DNA from: JBFLXB01 sp964570625
GTDB taxonomy: Bacteria; Nitrospirota; Nitrospiria; 2-01-FULL-66-17
Assembly: GCA_964570625.1 (NCBI GenBank)
Contig: CAZMYW010000004.1
Span: 1-64,000 of the forward strand
Reading direction: 5' to 3'
Length of the DNA stretch: 64,000 nt
A program made the translations under genes and the position numbers. A model generated the notes under the pieces. That model saw only the letters and a program-made list of their open reading frames with translations, was not told where the DNA came from and did no database searches. This document shows positions 34,496 to 43,144 of the stretch, piece by piece (positions within the stretch are counted from its first letter, which is position 1; each line of letters begins with the position of its first letter).

Positions 34496-35554
34496 ATGAG
34501 GGCACTTGGCATAGGGGTTCTGGTGATGGTGGGATTCACCGGGTCGTGGGCCGGCGCGGCGACCGATCCCGACGAAGCGATCAACATCGGAGTCTACAGT
34601 CAGGCACGGGACAGCGTCGTCAACATCACCAACGTGGTCATCGACTACGACATTTTCTCCACACCCTATGCGAGTGCGTCCAGCGGGTCGGGGGTGGTGC
34701 TCGACGCCGAGGGACACATCGTCACCAACCACCACGTGGTGCACAACGCCGCGCGACTCGAAGTGACCCTGTCGGATGAGAGCAAGTGGCTGGCCGAGGT
34801 GGTCGGCAAAGACGCGGCCACCGACCTGGCCGTGATCAAGATCAAGGCGCCAGCCGCCAGGTTGCGCCCGCTTCCGTTCGGGGAGTCCTCGGGGCTGAAG
34901 GTCGGCCAGAAGGTGCTGGCGATCGGGAACCCGTTCGGTCTCGAACAGAGCTTGACCACCGGCATCATCAGCTCGATCCGGCGGTACCTGAAGTTGTCCG
35001 AAGTGGAAATGGAGAACGTGATCCAGACCGACGCGGCGATCAATCCCGGCAACTCCGGCGGACCCCTCCTGGACGGCGACGGGCGCCTGATCGGCATCAA
35101 CACCGCCATCTTTTCTCCCTCCGGCGGCAACGTGGGGATCGGGTTTGCGGTGCCGGTGGATACGGTCACACGCGTGGTGAAGGAGTTGTTGGAGAAGGGG
35201 TACGTAGCGTACGCGTGGATGGGGATCGAGATGCAGACCGTGATCCCTCGCTACGCCGAGGCGTTGGATTTGGCGGTCGCCCGCGGCGTGTTGGTCGGCC
35301 GGTTGGTTCGGAGCGGCCCCGCAGACCTTGCGGGCATTCGAGGAGGAGCCGGCCGGGTCATTGTGGGCAACACGCGTTTGGTGGTCGGCGGGGACATCAT
35401 CTTCGAAGCCGATGGGCAAGCGATGGATTCGGCGCAGGATCTCCAACGGTTGCTGCGCACGAGAAAACCTGGGGACACCATGCGGCTGACGATCATGCGC
35501 GACAAAAAACGCCTGAAGCTGACGGTCTCGTTGGGCGAGCGGCCAGTGCGGTAA
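34496..35554 (+). CDS. HtrA/DegP-type periplasmic serine protease with PDZ domain
   Basis: A 352-residue exported protease. The signal peptide spans residues 1-22. The trypsin-like catalytic triad is intact: H80 in TNHHVV, D110 in ATDLAV and S187 in GNSGGP. One PDZ domain covers about residues 240-345 (VLVGRLVRSGPADLAGIRGG and ADGQAMDSAQDLQRLL). It should degrade misfolded envelope proteins. The AAGGAGG site 8-9 bases before the ATG fixes the start; the long upstream extension of the frame is antisense to the beta-helix gene and non-coding. Confidence 0.92.
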   Translation: MRALGIGVLVMVGFTGSWAGAATDPDEAINIGVYSQARDSVVNITNVVIDYDIFSTPYASASSGSGVVLDAEGHIVTNHHVVHNAARLEVTLSDESKWLAEVVGKDAATDLAVIKIKAPAARLRPLPFGESSGLKVGQKVLAIGNPFGLEQSLTTGIISSIRRYLKLSEVEMENVIQTDAAINPGNSGGPLLDGDGRLIGINTAIFSPSGGNVGIGFAVPVDTVTRVVKELLEKGYVAYAWMGIEMQTVIPRYAEALDLAVARGVLVGRLVRSGPADLAGIRGGAGRVIVGNTRLVVGGDIIFEADGQAMDSAQDLQRLLRTRKPGDTMRLTIMRDKKRLKLTVSLGERPVR

Positions 35555-35575
35555 CTTATCGGGCCTCTGCAAGAT

Positions 35576-36757
35576 TCAGGGAGCGGACTGGATGGCGGCG
35601 ATCACGCCGCGCAACGCGTCGCGTCCGGTGTCCGGTGACCCGACCAGGCTGAGGACCAGATGGGTCGGATCCAGGTCGTAGAAAAATCCGGGATGCACCA
35701 GGCATCCGGTCGTGCGCAGGATGTGGAGCGCCAGGGCTTCGTCGTCGAGCGTGGTGGAGACCCGCAGGGCCGCGTAGAATCCGCCGCGCGGAGGGATGAT
35801 CGACACACGCGACGCCCGCGCCAGAAGGCCGACCGCCTCGTCCCGTCGGCGAGCGATCTCCCGACGGTAGGTTGAGAGAAACGAGCGGCCGTCCGCCAGC
35901 AGCCGAGGAACCGCGGTCTGGACGCTCTCGTTCACCGGGAGCAACGCGTCGGACACTCGTTCCAGCGCGGTGAGGGCGCGGTGGACCACCACGTCCGGTC
36001 CCGTCACCGCCATCCACCCGAGCTTCATGCCGGGCAAGGCCAGCAGCTTGGAGAACCCATTCAGCGTGACCACCAGCGGCGCGGCGCTTGTGGCTGGGCG
36101 CGGCAATGTGCCGGATCCGGAGAGAAACTCCCCGAACACCTCGTCCGCAATGATCGGGATCCCTCGGTCGACCGCAAGGTTCGTAATGGCTTCGACCTCC
36201 TCTCGCGTGGCCACGGCGCCGGTGGGGTTGTGAGGCGAGATCATCACGATCGCCCGCGTGCGATCGGTGATCGCGGCAGCCAGGCTGTCCACGTCGATCG
36301 CCCATCCACGCGTTTCATCGAGCCGGTAGGAGGTCATCCGCACCCGGGCTAGGCCGGCGAGCTCGTCGAACAACGGGTAGGACGGCCTGGGGGTGAGCAC
36401 CTCGTCGCCGGGATCGCACAAGATCGAGAAGGCATACCAATAGGCGAGGCTGGTCCCGGGCGTGAGCAGGATGTGTTCGGCCGGGATATCGATACCCTGG
36501 TCGCGGTAGTAGGCGCTGATCGCGCGGCGGGCCTCGATCCGCCCCATCGGATTCGGTCGATAGCTCTGCGAGGCGCGCGTGGCTTCGGAGAGGATGGACT
36601 GGAGCAGATCCGGCGGGAACGTGATCCCCTGGTCCGTCACGTTCCCGGACGCGAGGTCGATGACGGGGAGGCCCTGCGCGAGGCGCTGATCGCGCTCGCG
36701 GTACAACGGGTTGGTGTCGAAGGGAAAGGCGGCGGCGAGTCCCGAGAAACGGACCAC
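35576..36757 (-). CDS. PLP-dependent aminotransferase, class I/II
   Basis: A 393-residue fold-type I aminotransferase. It has the segment YRPNPMGRIEARRAISAYYR, the HNPTGAVATREE motif, ADEVFGEFL and the PLP lysine in LNGFSKLLALPGMKLGW, then RxSF-like residues late. Substrate cannot be told from sequence; aspartate or aromatic aminotransferase-like activity is possible. The gene ends near htrA in convergent orientation and lies three bases after the aldo/keto reductase stop on the same strand, so the two are probably cotranscribed. Confidence 0.85.
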   Translation of the reverse strand: MVRFSGLAAAFPFDTNPLYRERDQRLAQGLPVIDLASGNVTDQGITFPPDLLQSILSEATRASQSYRPNPMGRIEARRAISAYYRDQGIDIPAEHILLTPGTSLAYWYAFSILCDPGDEVLTPRPSYPLFDELAGLARVRMTSYRLDETRGWAIDVDSLAAAITDRTRAIVMISPHNPTGAVATREEVEAITNLAVDRGIPIIADEVFGEFLSGSGTLPRPATSAAPLVVTLNGFSKLLALPGMKLGWMAVTGPDVVVHRALTALERVSDALLPVNESVQTAVPRLLADGRSFLSTYRREIARRRDEAVGLLARASRVSIIPPRGGFYAALRVSTTLDDEALALHILRTTGCLVHPGFFYDLDPTHLVLSLVGSPDTGRDALRGVIAAIQSAP

Positions 36758-36760
36758 AGG

Positions 36761-37759
36761 TCAGTCGTAAAAGTTCCGGGGCCACGCGTGGGCGCTCACG
36801 CGTTCGAACAGATTGGGGGAGAACGCGGGACCTTGGGAATAGCGGGCGTTGGCCTCCACGTGTTCGGCCCGGCGCATGCCCGGAATGACCGTGGCCACGG
36901 AGGACTCGCTGAGGATCTTGTGACTCAGAACGTACTGCAACGCGGCGTGGGCTAGCGACTCGTAGGCCGGGCCCACGTCGGCCTTCAGCGCGTTGGCGCG
37001 CTGGACGGTTTCAGCGAGCCGGTCGCCTTTGAAATACTCCCGGCGCCAATCGTTCCGGTCGAACGTGGTCTCGGCCTGCAGGGTTCCCGTGAGACCGCCT
37101 TCATCGAACGGACAGCGGGCAATGATGCCAATCCGGTGTTCCTGGGCCAGGGGTAAGAGCCGCACCGCCGGGCTCTGATCGAACAGGTTAAAAATCATTT
37201 GGATCGTGTCCACCCAGCCCGATCGCACGAGTTCCAGGGCCGTGTCCGGTTCGTGGTCGTTGATGGACACCCCGATGTAGCGGATCTTGCCGGCGAGTTG
37301 GAGGTCACGCAGGGTCTCGATCCACTCGGTCTCCTTCATCCAACGCGGCGACCATACGTGGAGTTGCTGCAGGTCGATGAAATCGCTGTCCAGGTTTCGC
37401 AGGCTCTTCTCGGTGCACTTGATGATCCAGTCTTTGGGGAACGCCTCGCGCATCGGCGTCTCGTGTTTGGCGGGCCATTCGAGATTTTTCGGCGGGATTT
37501 TCGTGGCGATGGTGACTTTGCGGCGCACGCTGTGTGCCTTCACGGCTTGAGCGACCAGGCCTTCGCTGCGCCCGTCGCCATAGGCCAGCGCCGTGTCGAA
37601 GAACGTCACGCCGAGCAGGAGGGCTTTTTTGAGCGCGGCGCTCGCGGTCTTGTCGTCGGCTCGTCCCCAGGCCCCGCCGCCGATGCCCCAGGCCCCGAAG
37701 CCCAATTCGGACACGGTGAGCTCGGTACGGCCCAACGTTCGCGTCTTGACCTGCTTCAT
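36761..37759 (-). CDS. Aldo/keto reductase
   Basis: A 332-residue NADPH-dependent oxidoreductase of the (alpha/beta)8 barrel family. It begins MKQVKTRTLGRTELTVSELGFGAWGIGGG, with the catalytic Asp/Tyr in FFDTALAYGDGRSE and Lys in IATKIP, plus GVSINDHEP. The ATG at 37759 is preferred to 37789. The C-terminal motif GMRRAEHVEANA matches YajO/IolS-type members. The natural substrate is unknown. Directly upstream is the IS target site. Confidence 0.88.
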   Translation of the reverse strand: MKQVKTRTLGRTELTVSELGFGAWGIGGGAWGRADDKTASAALKKALLLGVTFFDTALAYGDGRSEGLVAQAVKAHSVRRKVTIATKIPPKNLEWPAKHETPMREAFPKDWIIKCTEKSLRNLDSDFIDLQQLHVWSPRWMKETEWIETLRDLQLAGKIRYIGVSINDHEPDTALELVRSGWVDTIQMIFNLFDQSPAVRLLPLAQEHRIGIIARCPFDEGGLTGTLQAETTFDRNDWRREYFKGDRLAETVQRANALKADVGPAYESLAHAALQYVLSHKILSESSVATVIPGMRRAEHVEANARYSQGPAFSPNLFERVSAHAWPRNFYD

Positions 37760-37814
37760 GGACTGACTCCGCAATGTCCGCGGGAGCATAACAAGGGGGT
37801 GCCGGCTGGGTCAA

Positions 37815-37831
37815 CTGAACCGCTCGGCAGG
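37815..37831 (+). repeat. Left 17-bp target site duplication of the IS
   Basis: CTGAACCGCTCGGCAGG occurs here immediately before the element and again at 39251-39267 immediately after it. A 17-base direct repeat flanking precise inverted ends is the footprint of the insertion. Confidence 0.92.
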
Positions 37832-39250
37832 TGTAAAGCCCAAATAGAAATGTCCGCTTTTCTCCCAAGTAGAAATGTCCGGTTAGGGGTGCGGCCCTGC
37901 CAGGTGAGGTCGTTTAAAGGGCCGGCGTTTCCACGGATGATCGAGCGAGGGGCGCGACGCCGGGCGTGAGCGGGCCGATCGCCGAGGAGGCGCGACGGGG
38001 GGACGAGTGGGCCGGGCGGGTAAGAGATGGTAGCGGAGCCGGCGGCCATTCCCCGTGAGATGACGGCTCCCGTCCAAGTGCTCCTCCAGGACGACGCGCT
38101 TGGGATAGCGCGGCTCATCCAGTTGGAACCACTGGCGCGCAGACACCACCGTCCCATCCGGCTGGACGGTCCGCCAGGTCTTCCGACACAACGCCTGCGC
38201 CAAGCGCGTCGAGCTGGGACAGGGCCGGTGTACGTCTGCCGCCGGCGGCCGGGACGACGCGAAAGCGCTCGTTATACCGAGGCAAGTAGGTCGCCAGGAA
38301 GGTATTCGCGGCCGCGATCGTCCGGATGTCCGCCAGCCGCAGCTCTTTGATCACCCGATCTTGAAAGGTCCGAAAGAGCCGTTCGACCCGGCCCTTGGCT
38401 TGCGGCGAGTGCGCATGGAGGACCGTGACGCCCAGCTCCGCCACCGCGCGCTCAAACTGGCTCTGCGGCCGCGTCCGCCCCGCCAGTTCGTCGGCGATCG
38501 TCGGCGCGCCTTTTCCCCCGATAGGTCGAGTGGTGGTCGGTGTACAGCGCCCGCGGGAGGCCATACTGCAGCGCGTAGCGCTGGAAGCTGTCCAGGCCCG
38601 GCACCGTGCCTTCGTAGGCATAGAGTCGCGCAAACACGTCGCTACTGGCGTCGTCGATGTACGCCATCAACACGCCCGCGGGCCCCCGGGCTTCCAGCCA
38701 CGCGTGGTGGGACCCATCCACCTGCACCAGCTCCCCGCGGTGCGATCGCCGAGGCCGCCATTGCCGGTGCGACCGGCGGCGGCGCTGCGGATACGACACC
38801 TTCGCCGCCTGCAACCAGGTCCGCAGCGTCTCGACACTCACCGGGAGCCCATCGCGCTCGGCCAGCTTCTCGGCCGCCAGGGTCGGCCCAAAATCGGGAT
38901 ACCGGGTCTGGTACAGTCGCAGCGCCCGCTGCTGCAGGCGCGTGGGCAGCCGCCGGTTCGATGGCCGGCCGCGCCCGCGGTGGGTCAGCCCTTTGGCGCC
39001 CTCCGCGTGGACGCGCCGCTGCAGCCGCCGGATCTGTCGCACGCTCAGCCCTAACAGCGCCGCGGCTTGGACCTGCCGCAGCCGCCCATCGAGCACTTGC
39101 TGAATGATCTGCCACCGCTTGACCTCCCGACTGCTCATCTCGAATCGCTCCTCCATCGCGCTGCGGCCCCCCTCGGTGAGGCGGGCAGTCTAGCGAACAA
39201 GAGGACATTTCTACTTTGGTGAAAGCGGACATTATCATTCGGGTATTACA
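37832..39250 (-). mobile_element. Complete insertion sequence of ISNCY/IS1202 type, 1,419 bp
   Basis: Both tips are imperfect inverted repeats starting TGTAA. Each end carries two internal copies of an AGAAATGTCC-like unit, left at 37845-37886 and right mirrored at 39199-39236. The element carries one transposase gene read leftward and is flanked by a 17-bp target duplication. From memory, the IS1202 family (formerly ISNCY) includes a subgroup with 15-18-bp duplications, which fits. The insertion lies between the aldo/keto reductase promoter region and the glutaredoxin gene and breaks no visible gene. Confidence 0.88.
37883..39156 (-). pseudogene. DDE transposase broken by two frameshifts
   Basis: The N-terminal half (start 39156) has a helix-turn-helix region (AAALLGLSVRQIRRLQRRV), then the integrase core beginning GELVQVDGSHHAWLEARGP with an acidic DDE position and IDDASSDVFARLY. 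At about 38510-38516 an extra base in GGGGGAAAAGG shifts the frame. The protein resumes in another frame with GAPTIADELAGRTRP and HAHSPQAKGRVERLFRTFQD. At about 38203-38206 a second extra base shifts it again, and the last part is LAQALCRKTWRTVQPDGTV. All three segments align to one continuous ISNCY-type transposase. Without recoding the protein is inactive. Confidence 0.85.
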
Positions 39251-39267
39251 CTGAACCGCTCGGCAGG
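39251..39267 (+). repeat. Right 17-bp target site duplication of the IS
   Basis: This is a perfect copy of the 17 bases at 37815-37831. Confidence 0.92.
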
Positions 39268-39319
39268 CTCTTATTGGCGCCGCTGGTAGGGCGCGCTGCG
39301 CTGTGGTAGCATGCGACCG

Positions 39320-39559
39320 ATGGCTCAGATACAGATCTATACGACCGATTACTGTTATTACTGCCGCGTCGCCAAATCGCTCTTGGACGAGGCCAAGATC
39401 CCGTATGAAGAGATCAATATTTCGCAGACACCCGAGATGCGCGACGCGCTGGTCCAGAAAACCGGCGAGTGGACCGTGCCGCAGATTTTCGTGGACGGTG
39501 AGTATATCGGGCAGGACGACGAATTGCGCGAGTGGCTCAAATCCGGCCGCCTGACGTGA
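39320..39559 (+). CDS. grxC: Glutaredoxin
   Basis: A 79-residue cytosolic thiol-disulfide oxidoreductase. The active site is CYYC (residues about 12-15 of MAQIQIYTTDYCYYC), and the glutathione-binding TVPQIFVDGEYIGQDDELREW motif is intact. A second ATG nine bases earlier (39311) adds three residues. It overlaps the following esterase gene by four bases (GTGA). Confidence 0.9.
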   Translation: MAQIQIYTTDYCYYCRVAKSLLDEAKIPYEEINISQTPEMRDALVQKTGEWTVPQIFVDGEYIGQDDELREWLKSGRLT

Positions 39560-40251
39560 CCAGCTCGCGCGACCCCGCCACGTTCCAAACCCCTCCGGTT
39601 GAGATCGAGACCGGCCGTGACCCCAAGGCCGCGGTGATCTGGTTGCACGGCCTCGGCGCGGACGGGCATGATTTCGAGCCCATCGTGCCGGAGTTGCGAC
39701 TGCCGAGCGCGTTGCCGGTCCGATTCATCTTCCCGCACGCCCCGCACCGGCCGGTGACGATCAATAACGGCTATGTGATGCGGGCGTGGTACGACATCCG
39801 CACCGCGGAGTTCGTGCAGCGGGAGGACGAGGCGGGTATCCGCGAGTCAGAGCGCACCGTTCGAGATCTGATCGCGCAGGAGCACAAGCGCGGCATTCCC
39901 TCGCAACGGATCGTGCTGGCAGGGTTTTCCCAAGGCGGCGCGATCGCGCTGCACACGGGCGTGCGGTATCCCGAACGCCTGGCCGGCATCATGGCCCTCT
40001 CGACGTATCTGCCGCTGGCCGAAACGTTCCAGGCCGAAGCGAATCCCGCCAACCAGACCGTGCCCATGTTCATGGCCCACGGCACTGAAGATCCGATCAT
40101 CCCGATCGAGCGCGGCCGGCACTCCGCCGACCTGCTCAAACGAGCCGGCGCAGACGTGCAGTGGCGGACCTACGACATGGGCCACTCGGTCTGCATCGAG
40201 GAAATCGGCGATGTTGCCGCGTGGCTGGTCCGCGTGTTGGCTAAGGCCTGA
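39556..40251 (+). CDS. Carboxylesterase / phospholipase of the alpha/beta hydrolase fold
   Basis: A 231-residue serine esterase of the YpfH/EstB family. The oxyanion-side motif is WLHGLGADGHDFEPIV, the nucleophile elbow GFSQGG, the acid in HGTEDPIIP and the base in MGHSVCIEE. These are the marks of small acyl-protein-thioesterase-like carboxylesterases. GTG 39556 overlaps the glutaredoxin stop; the open frame further upstream is inside grx and not used. Confidence 0.88.
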   Translation: MTSSRDPATFQTPPVEIETGRDPKAAVIWLHGLGADGHDFEPIVPELRLPSALPVRFIFPHAPHRPVTINNGYVMRAWYDIRTAEFVQREDEAGIRESERTVRDLIAQEHKRGIPSQRIVLAGFSQGGAIALHTGVRYPERLAGIMALSTYLPLAETFQAEANPANQTVPMFMAHGTEDPIIPIERGRHSADLLKRAGADVQWRTYDMGHSVCIEEIGDVAAWLVRVLAKA

Positions 40252-40277
40252 GGCGTTCCCGCCTAGACTGGGCGGGC

Positions 40278-40307
40278 TTGACATCGCTCCACCCGACTCC
40301 GCACAAT
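40278..40307 (+). promoter_or_regulatory. Sigma70-type promoter for the CBS gene
   Basis: TTGACA (40278-40283), an 18-base spacer and CACAAT (40302-40307), about 75 bases before the ATG at 40382. The -35 is perfect; the -10 is weak. Confidence 0.4.
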
Positions 40308-40381
40308 CGAATGCGGGACGAGTAAGACGAGTAACGTCCCACCCATCCACGACACGAGACCTGTCAGCTTGCGAGGGAGCT

Positions 40382-41146
40382 ATGAGCGCGCGAACCGACG
40401 CTGAAATGGGCCACCGGGTTTCGCTGGATCAACAGTTCGACCGCTTCCGCACACAACTCGCCCGCCTGGAACCGTTGCTGATCGGTCCGGCGACTTCGGA
40501 CTCACTGGAGGAATTCGACGCCGCGACCGAGCGCGTGATCGCCGAAGCCTTCGGCAGCACGTCGGACAAGCTGGAGACCTACTACTACGCGCAACTCGGA
40601 GAAGCCGCCAGTATGCTCAATCTCCAGGAAGAAGCGCCGGAAGGCAGCCATGACGACCTTGGCCGGGAAAGCCTTCGGCAGCGCCGGCGAGTCCTGGAGA
40701 GTTGTCTGTGGGAGCTGGAAGCCAAGCGGGCGGCGAACGCCGGGAAACGGAGCCCGCTCCCGCAGGCGGTCACGCGAGTTTCGGAGTACATGACGCGGGA
40801 GATTCAGAGTATTCGCGCGGACGAGACCTTACGAGAAGCCGGACAACGTATGGAGCAGGGCAAGATCGGGGCACTCTTTGTGGATGACCATCAGCGCCGC
40901 GTGGGCACGATTACGGAGGCGATGCTCAGCCGCGCCGTGGTGGTACAAGGACTCGATCCCGCGACTACGCCGGTGAAACGCTGTATGAACGGAACGATCG
41001 TCTCCATCTCCAGCCACGAGCCCATGGTCGAAGCGGTCAAACTGATGAAAGACCATGGCATCCGGCATTTAGCCGTGGTCGAGGACGGGACGATCGTTGG
41101 CATCCTGTCGGTGTCTGATCTGCTCCGGTACTACTCAGGAGTGTAA
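40382..41146 (+). CDS. CBS-domain protein
   Basis: A 254-residue cytosolic protein. The first 125 residues are helical and unknown. A pair of CBS domains occupies about 130-254 (VSEYMTREIQSIRADETLREAGQRM then VKRCMNGTIVSISSHEPMVEAVKLM). CBS pairs bind adenine nucleotides and act as energy sensors. A GAGGGAGC site precedes the ATG. A large hairpin follows the stop. Confidence 0.85.
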   Translation: MSARTDAEMGHRVSLDQQFDRFRTQLARLEPLLIGPATSDSLEEFDAATERVIAEAFGSTSDKLETYYYAQLGEAASMLNLQEEAPEGSHDDLGRESLRQRRRVLESCLWELEAKRAANAGKRSPLPQAVTRVSEYMTREIQSIRADETLREAGQRMEQGKIGALFVDDHQRRVGTITEAMLSRAVVVQGLDPATTPVKRCMNGTIVSISSHEPMVEAVKLMKDHGIRHLAVVEDGTIVGILSVSDLLRYYSGV

Positions 41147-41160
41147 CCTCCTGCATTCCT

Positions 41161-41196
41161 GCTGGGCCGCTCCAACCGTGTGGAGCGCGGCCCAGC
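41161..41196 (+). terminator. Strong hairpin after the CBS gene
   Basis: GCTGGGCCGCTCCA (41161-41174) pairs with TGGAG and CGGCCCAGC (41181-41196) with a two-base bulge and a six-base loop. No T run follows, so if it terminates transcription it may do so with Rho or as a transcript-stabilising structure. Confidence 0.55.
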
Positions 41197-41203
41197 AGGG
41201 TAG

Positions 41204-41371
41204 TTACGCTTCATCAAACCTACGGAAACCATCACCCTCGCGTGGCGAAAGAACTCGCCACTCACCGAGGCGCTGAAGCAACTTGCCGCGACGATTCGAG
41301 AGGCCTATCCGAACAGCGTGGAATCCGAAGCGGGGAAGTCATCTCGTCGCAAGCCGGCCCGGGGGCGCTAG
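41204..41371 (+). pseudogene. Remnant of a LysR-type regulator C-terminus
   Basis: A frame open only from 41204 to the TAG at 41369 encodes LRFIKPTETITLAWRKNSPL followed by EALKQLAATIREAYP. It resembles the last beta-strand and helix of LysR-family effector-binding domains. There is no start, ribosome site or upstream domain, so this is a truncated relic left after a deletion. The family call is from pattern only. Confidence 0.4.
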
Positions 41372-41410
41372 AAACGAAGGCGGATTCGGCGTGGCTGGCG
41401 GCCAGCGTGA

Positions 41411-42109
41411 TTAAGAGGTGACGCTGGCCGCTGCCCGGATGCTCAGCAGGCCGACCAGATCGATTAACCCGTGAGTCAAGACCAGCGGCCACAGCTCGCG
41501 CGTGCGCCAATACACGATCGCAAACGCGATCCCTAGTGGGAAAACCACCACTGCGGCGAGCGGACCCTGATACGCGTGCGCGACGAGCCGGAGTAACGCA
41601 CTGGTGCCGACCGCAAACGCCACGCCCTGGGGGTTCAGTACCTTCATGACGTATGCGATCGTCAGAACCTCTTCAAACACCGGATTGATCACCGACACCA
41701 GTATGGCCACTGGTAGACTGACCGTGCCCTGAAACGAGATCTGGGTGAAAATATCCGTCACCCCGAACGCATTCGCCACCAGACCGATGACTAGCCCGTA
41801 AAGGTAAAAGCCGGCAAAGAGAAAGCCTGCCATGCCAAAGGTCTGGCGCGTGACCCGCAGATTCAGATCCGCCAGCCTCCATCCCCGCACGTATAGAAAC
41901 GTTCTGAGCAGCGTACTCACTACGATTTCATAGGCCAGGAGCCAGAGGAGGCGCGCGTCGTCGAACTGGATGCGAGGCTGGATGCCCTGCTGCACAAGGC
42001 TGACGAGGAAAATCGCGAAGTTGACCCCGAAGGTCAGCCCGATCACGATCACAAACTCGGATCGGAGAGAGAGTTGTCGGATCTTATCTTGCCAGGGCAT
42101 ACGTCGCAA
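41411..42109 (-). CDS. CPBP family intramembrane metalloprotease
   Basis: A 232-residue membrane protein with about six helices. The glutamyl protease motif EE in NPVFEEVLTIAYV, RLVAHAYQG and LTHGLIDLVG follow the CPBP (Abi/Rce1-like) pattern. Members trim lipoproteins or bacteriocin-type peptides. It lies 137 bases past the carbonic anhydrase on the same strand. Confidence 0.75.
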   Translation of the reverse strand: MRRMPWQDKIRQLSLRSEFVIVIGLTFGVNFAIFLVSLVQQGIQPRIQFDDARLLWLLAYEIVVSTLLRTFLYVRGWRLADLNLRVTRQTFGMAGFLFAGFYLYGLVIGLVANAFGVTDIFTQISFQGTVSLPVAILVSVINPVFEEVLTIAYVMKVLNPQGVAFAVGTSALLRLVAHAYQGPLAAVVVFPLGIAFAIVYWRTRELWPLVLTHGLIDLVGLLSIRAAASVTS

Positions 42110-42246
42110 TCGGGTCGGCTTGTCTGAGTCCCGTTCGACTTACATCACGCCAACGCCCAGGCGCGCACCGCCGGAGATCGTCACCGACCCGTCGCGGCAG
42201 CGAATCAGTCATGCAGGGAAATCCGTTCTGTTCTCCCTCGATGCTC

Positions 42247-42990
42247 CTACTGGAGTACCGTCCGCGCATTAACCGCCTGGAGCGGGCGGTTGTTCGGATG
42301 ATGGATCGCGTGTGTGAATTGTTCGATCTGTGCCTTTGAAGCCGTCACGGGGTCCTTCATCACGAGCCACCGAACACCTTCGGAACAGGGCGGTGTGGTG
42401 AGGGATCCGTTGAAGCGGTAATACTCCCAGTTGGCCGGCAGAATGCCCTCTCCCGAGACCCCTGGCGACAGTTGGTGTTTCTCTCCGGCCTTGCCGGGAA
42501 TCTTGGCCCAGGCTTGGGCGAGCGATTCGTTCTCTTTGCCTTCAACAAACATCACGCCGATGACCGCGAGGTTCCCTCGCTGATCCGCATGGACGAGATG
42601 CGCTTCCATGGGATAGGACCTGCCGTTGAGATGATTCTCGCTCGGGGCGTGGAAATGATACTGCTTGAGTTCGAATTCCTGGCCTTCGAGAGCAATCTTG
42701 CTTCCGGGTGAAAAGTTCACCTGAATCGTGTTCCCGTTGTTGATCACCTCGTTCCCACCGGCTTGGTACTGGATGCTAATGGAGGTCAAATTGGATTCGA
42801 CGAAACCGGCGAGATTGATCGGGGACTGATTCTTGCCAGTCGAGCAGATGGCGAATTCCGGGCTTAGGGTGCTCCAATATTGGGGTCCCTGAGCCCCGGA
42901 ATAGCCCCACTCTCCTCCACTGCCGGCATACGCAATGCCGGCCACCACCACGATTGCGATCATCCCTAGCATCACTGACTTTTTCATCAT
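42247..42990 (-). CDS. Alpha-class carbonic anhydrase, periplasmic
   Basis: A 247-residue enzyme hydrating CO2. The signal peptide is MMKKSVMLGMIAIVVVAGIAYA. Zinc ligands appear as the HxH in QYHFHAPSEN and a third His in MEAHLVH. The conserved SPINL, and GSLTTPPCSEGVRW with the substrate-pocket Thr, are intact. GAGGAGTTGC before the ATG at 42990 fixes the start. The upstream open frame (to 43104) is not part of this protein: it is a leftover of the 5-prime end of the fatty-acid hydroxylase gene. Confidence 0.93.
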   Translation of the reverse strand: MMKKSVMLGMIAIVVVAGIAYAGSGGEWGYSGAQGPQYWSTLSPEFAICSTGKNQSPINLAGFVESNLTSISIQYQAGGNEVINNGNTIQVNFSPGSKIALEGQEFELKQYHFHAPSENHLNGRSYPMEAHLVHADQRGNLAVIGVMFVEGKENESLAQAWAKIPGKAGEKHQLSPGVSGEGILPANWEYYRFNGSLTTPPCSEGVRWLVMKDPVTASKAQIEQFTHAIHHPNNRPLQAVNARTVLQ

Positions 42991-43054
42991 GCAACTCCTC
43001 CGTAGATGGTAGTGGAAATCCGATCCCGTTTGGTCGACTGAGGGCGAAGCCCCC

Positions 43055-43111
43055 AGAAAACTCGCGAGACGGATCAAGGGCTCCTGAGCCGTCATGGTCG
43101 CCACCTCCGTC
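43055..43111 (-). pseudogene. Relic of the 5-prime end of the fatty-acid hydroxylase gene
   Basis: About 57 bases match the start region of the hydroxylase gene at 44527-44582 with few changes, including the ribosome site and initiation codons. Encoded residues read TAQEPLIRLASFLG against MALEPLIRLASFFG in the intact gene. The rest of the copy is missing. It is one of two relics here that show the locus was duplicated and partly deleted. Confidence 0.75.
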
Positions 43112-43144
43112 CCAACCCCGTTGTCCGTTCAGTACGACTCGATA

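Noticed and set aside
37760..37831. Possible attachment site for a phage or integrative element at the IS border
   Set aside because: The 17-base direct repeats abut precise inverted ends of a 1.4-kb element with its own transposase; no integrase or tRNA gene is present.
42110..42246. A 60-codon leftward frame between carbonic anhydrase and CPBP genes
   Set aside because: No ribosome site, arginine-rich composition typical of chance GC-rich frames, and it overlaps both neighbours.
43000..43104. N-terminal extension of the carbonic anhydrase by 38 residues
   Set aside because: The extension is the relic start of the hydroxylase gene; the real start at 42990 has a GAGGAG site and gives a normal signal peptide.
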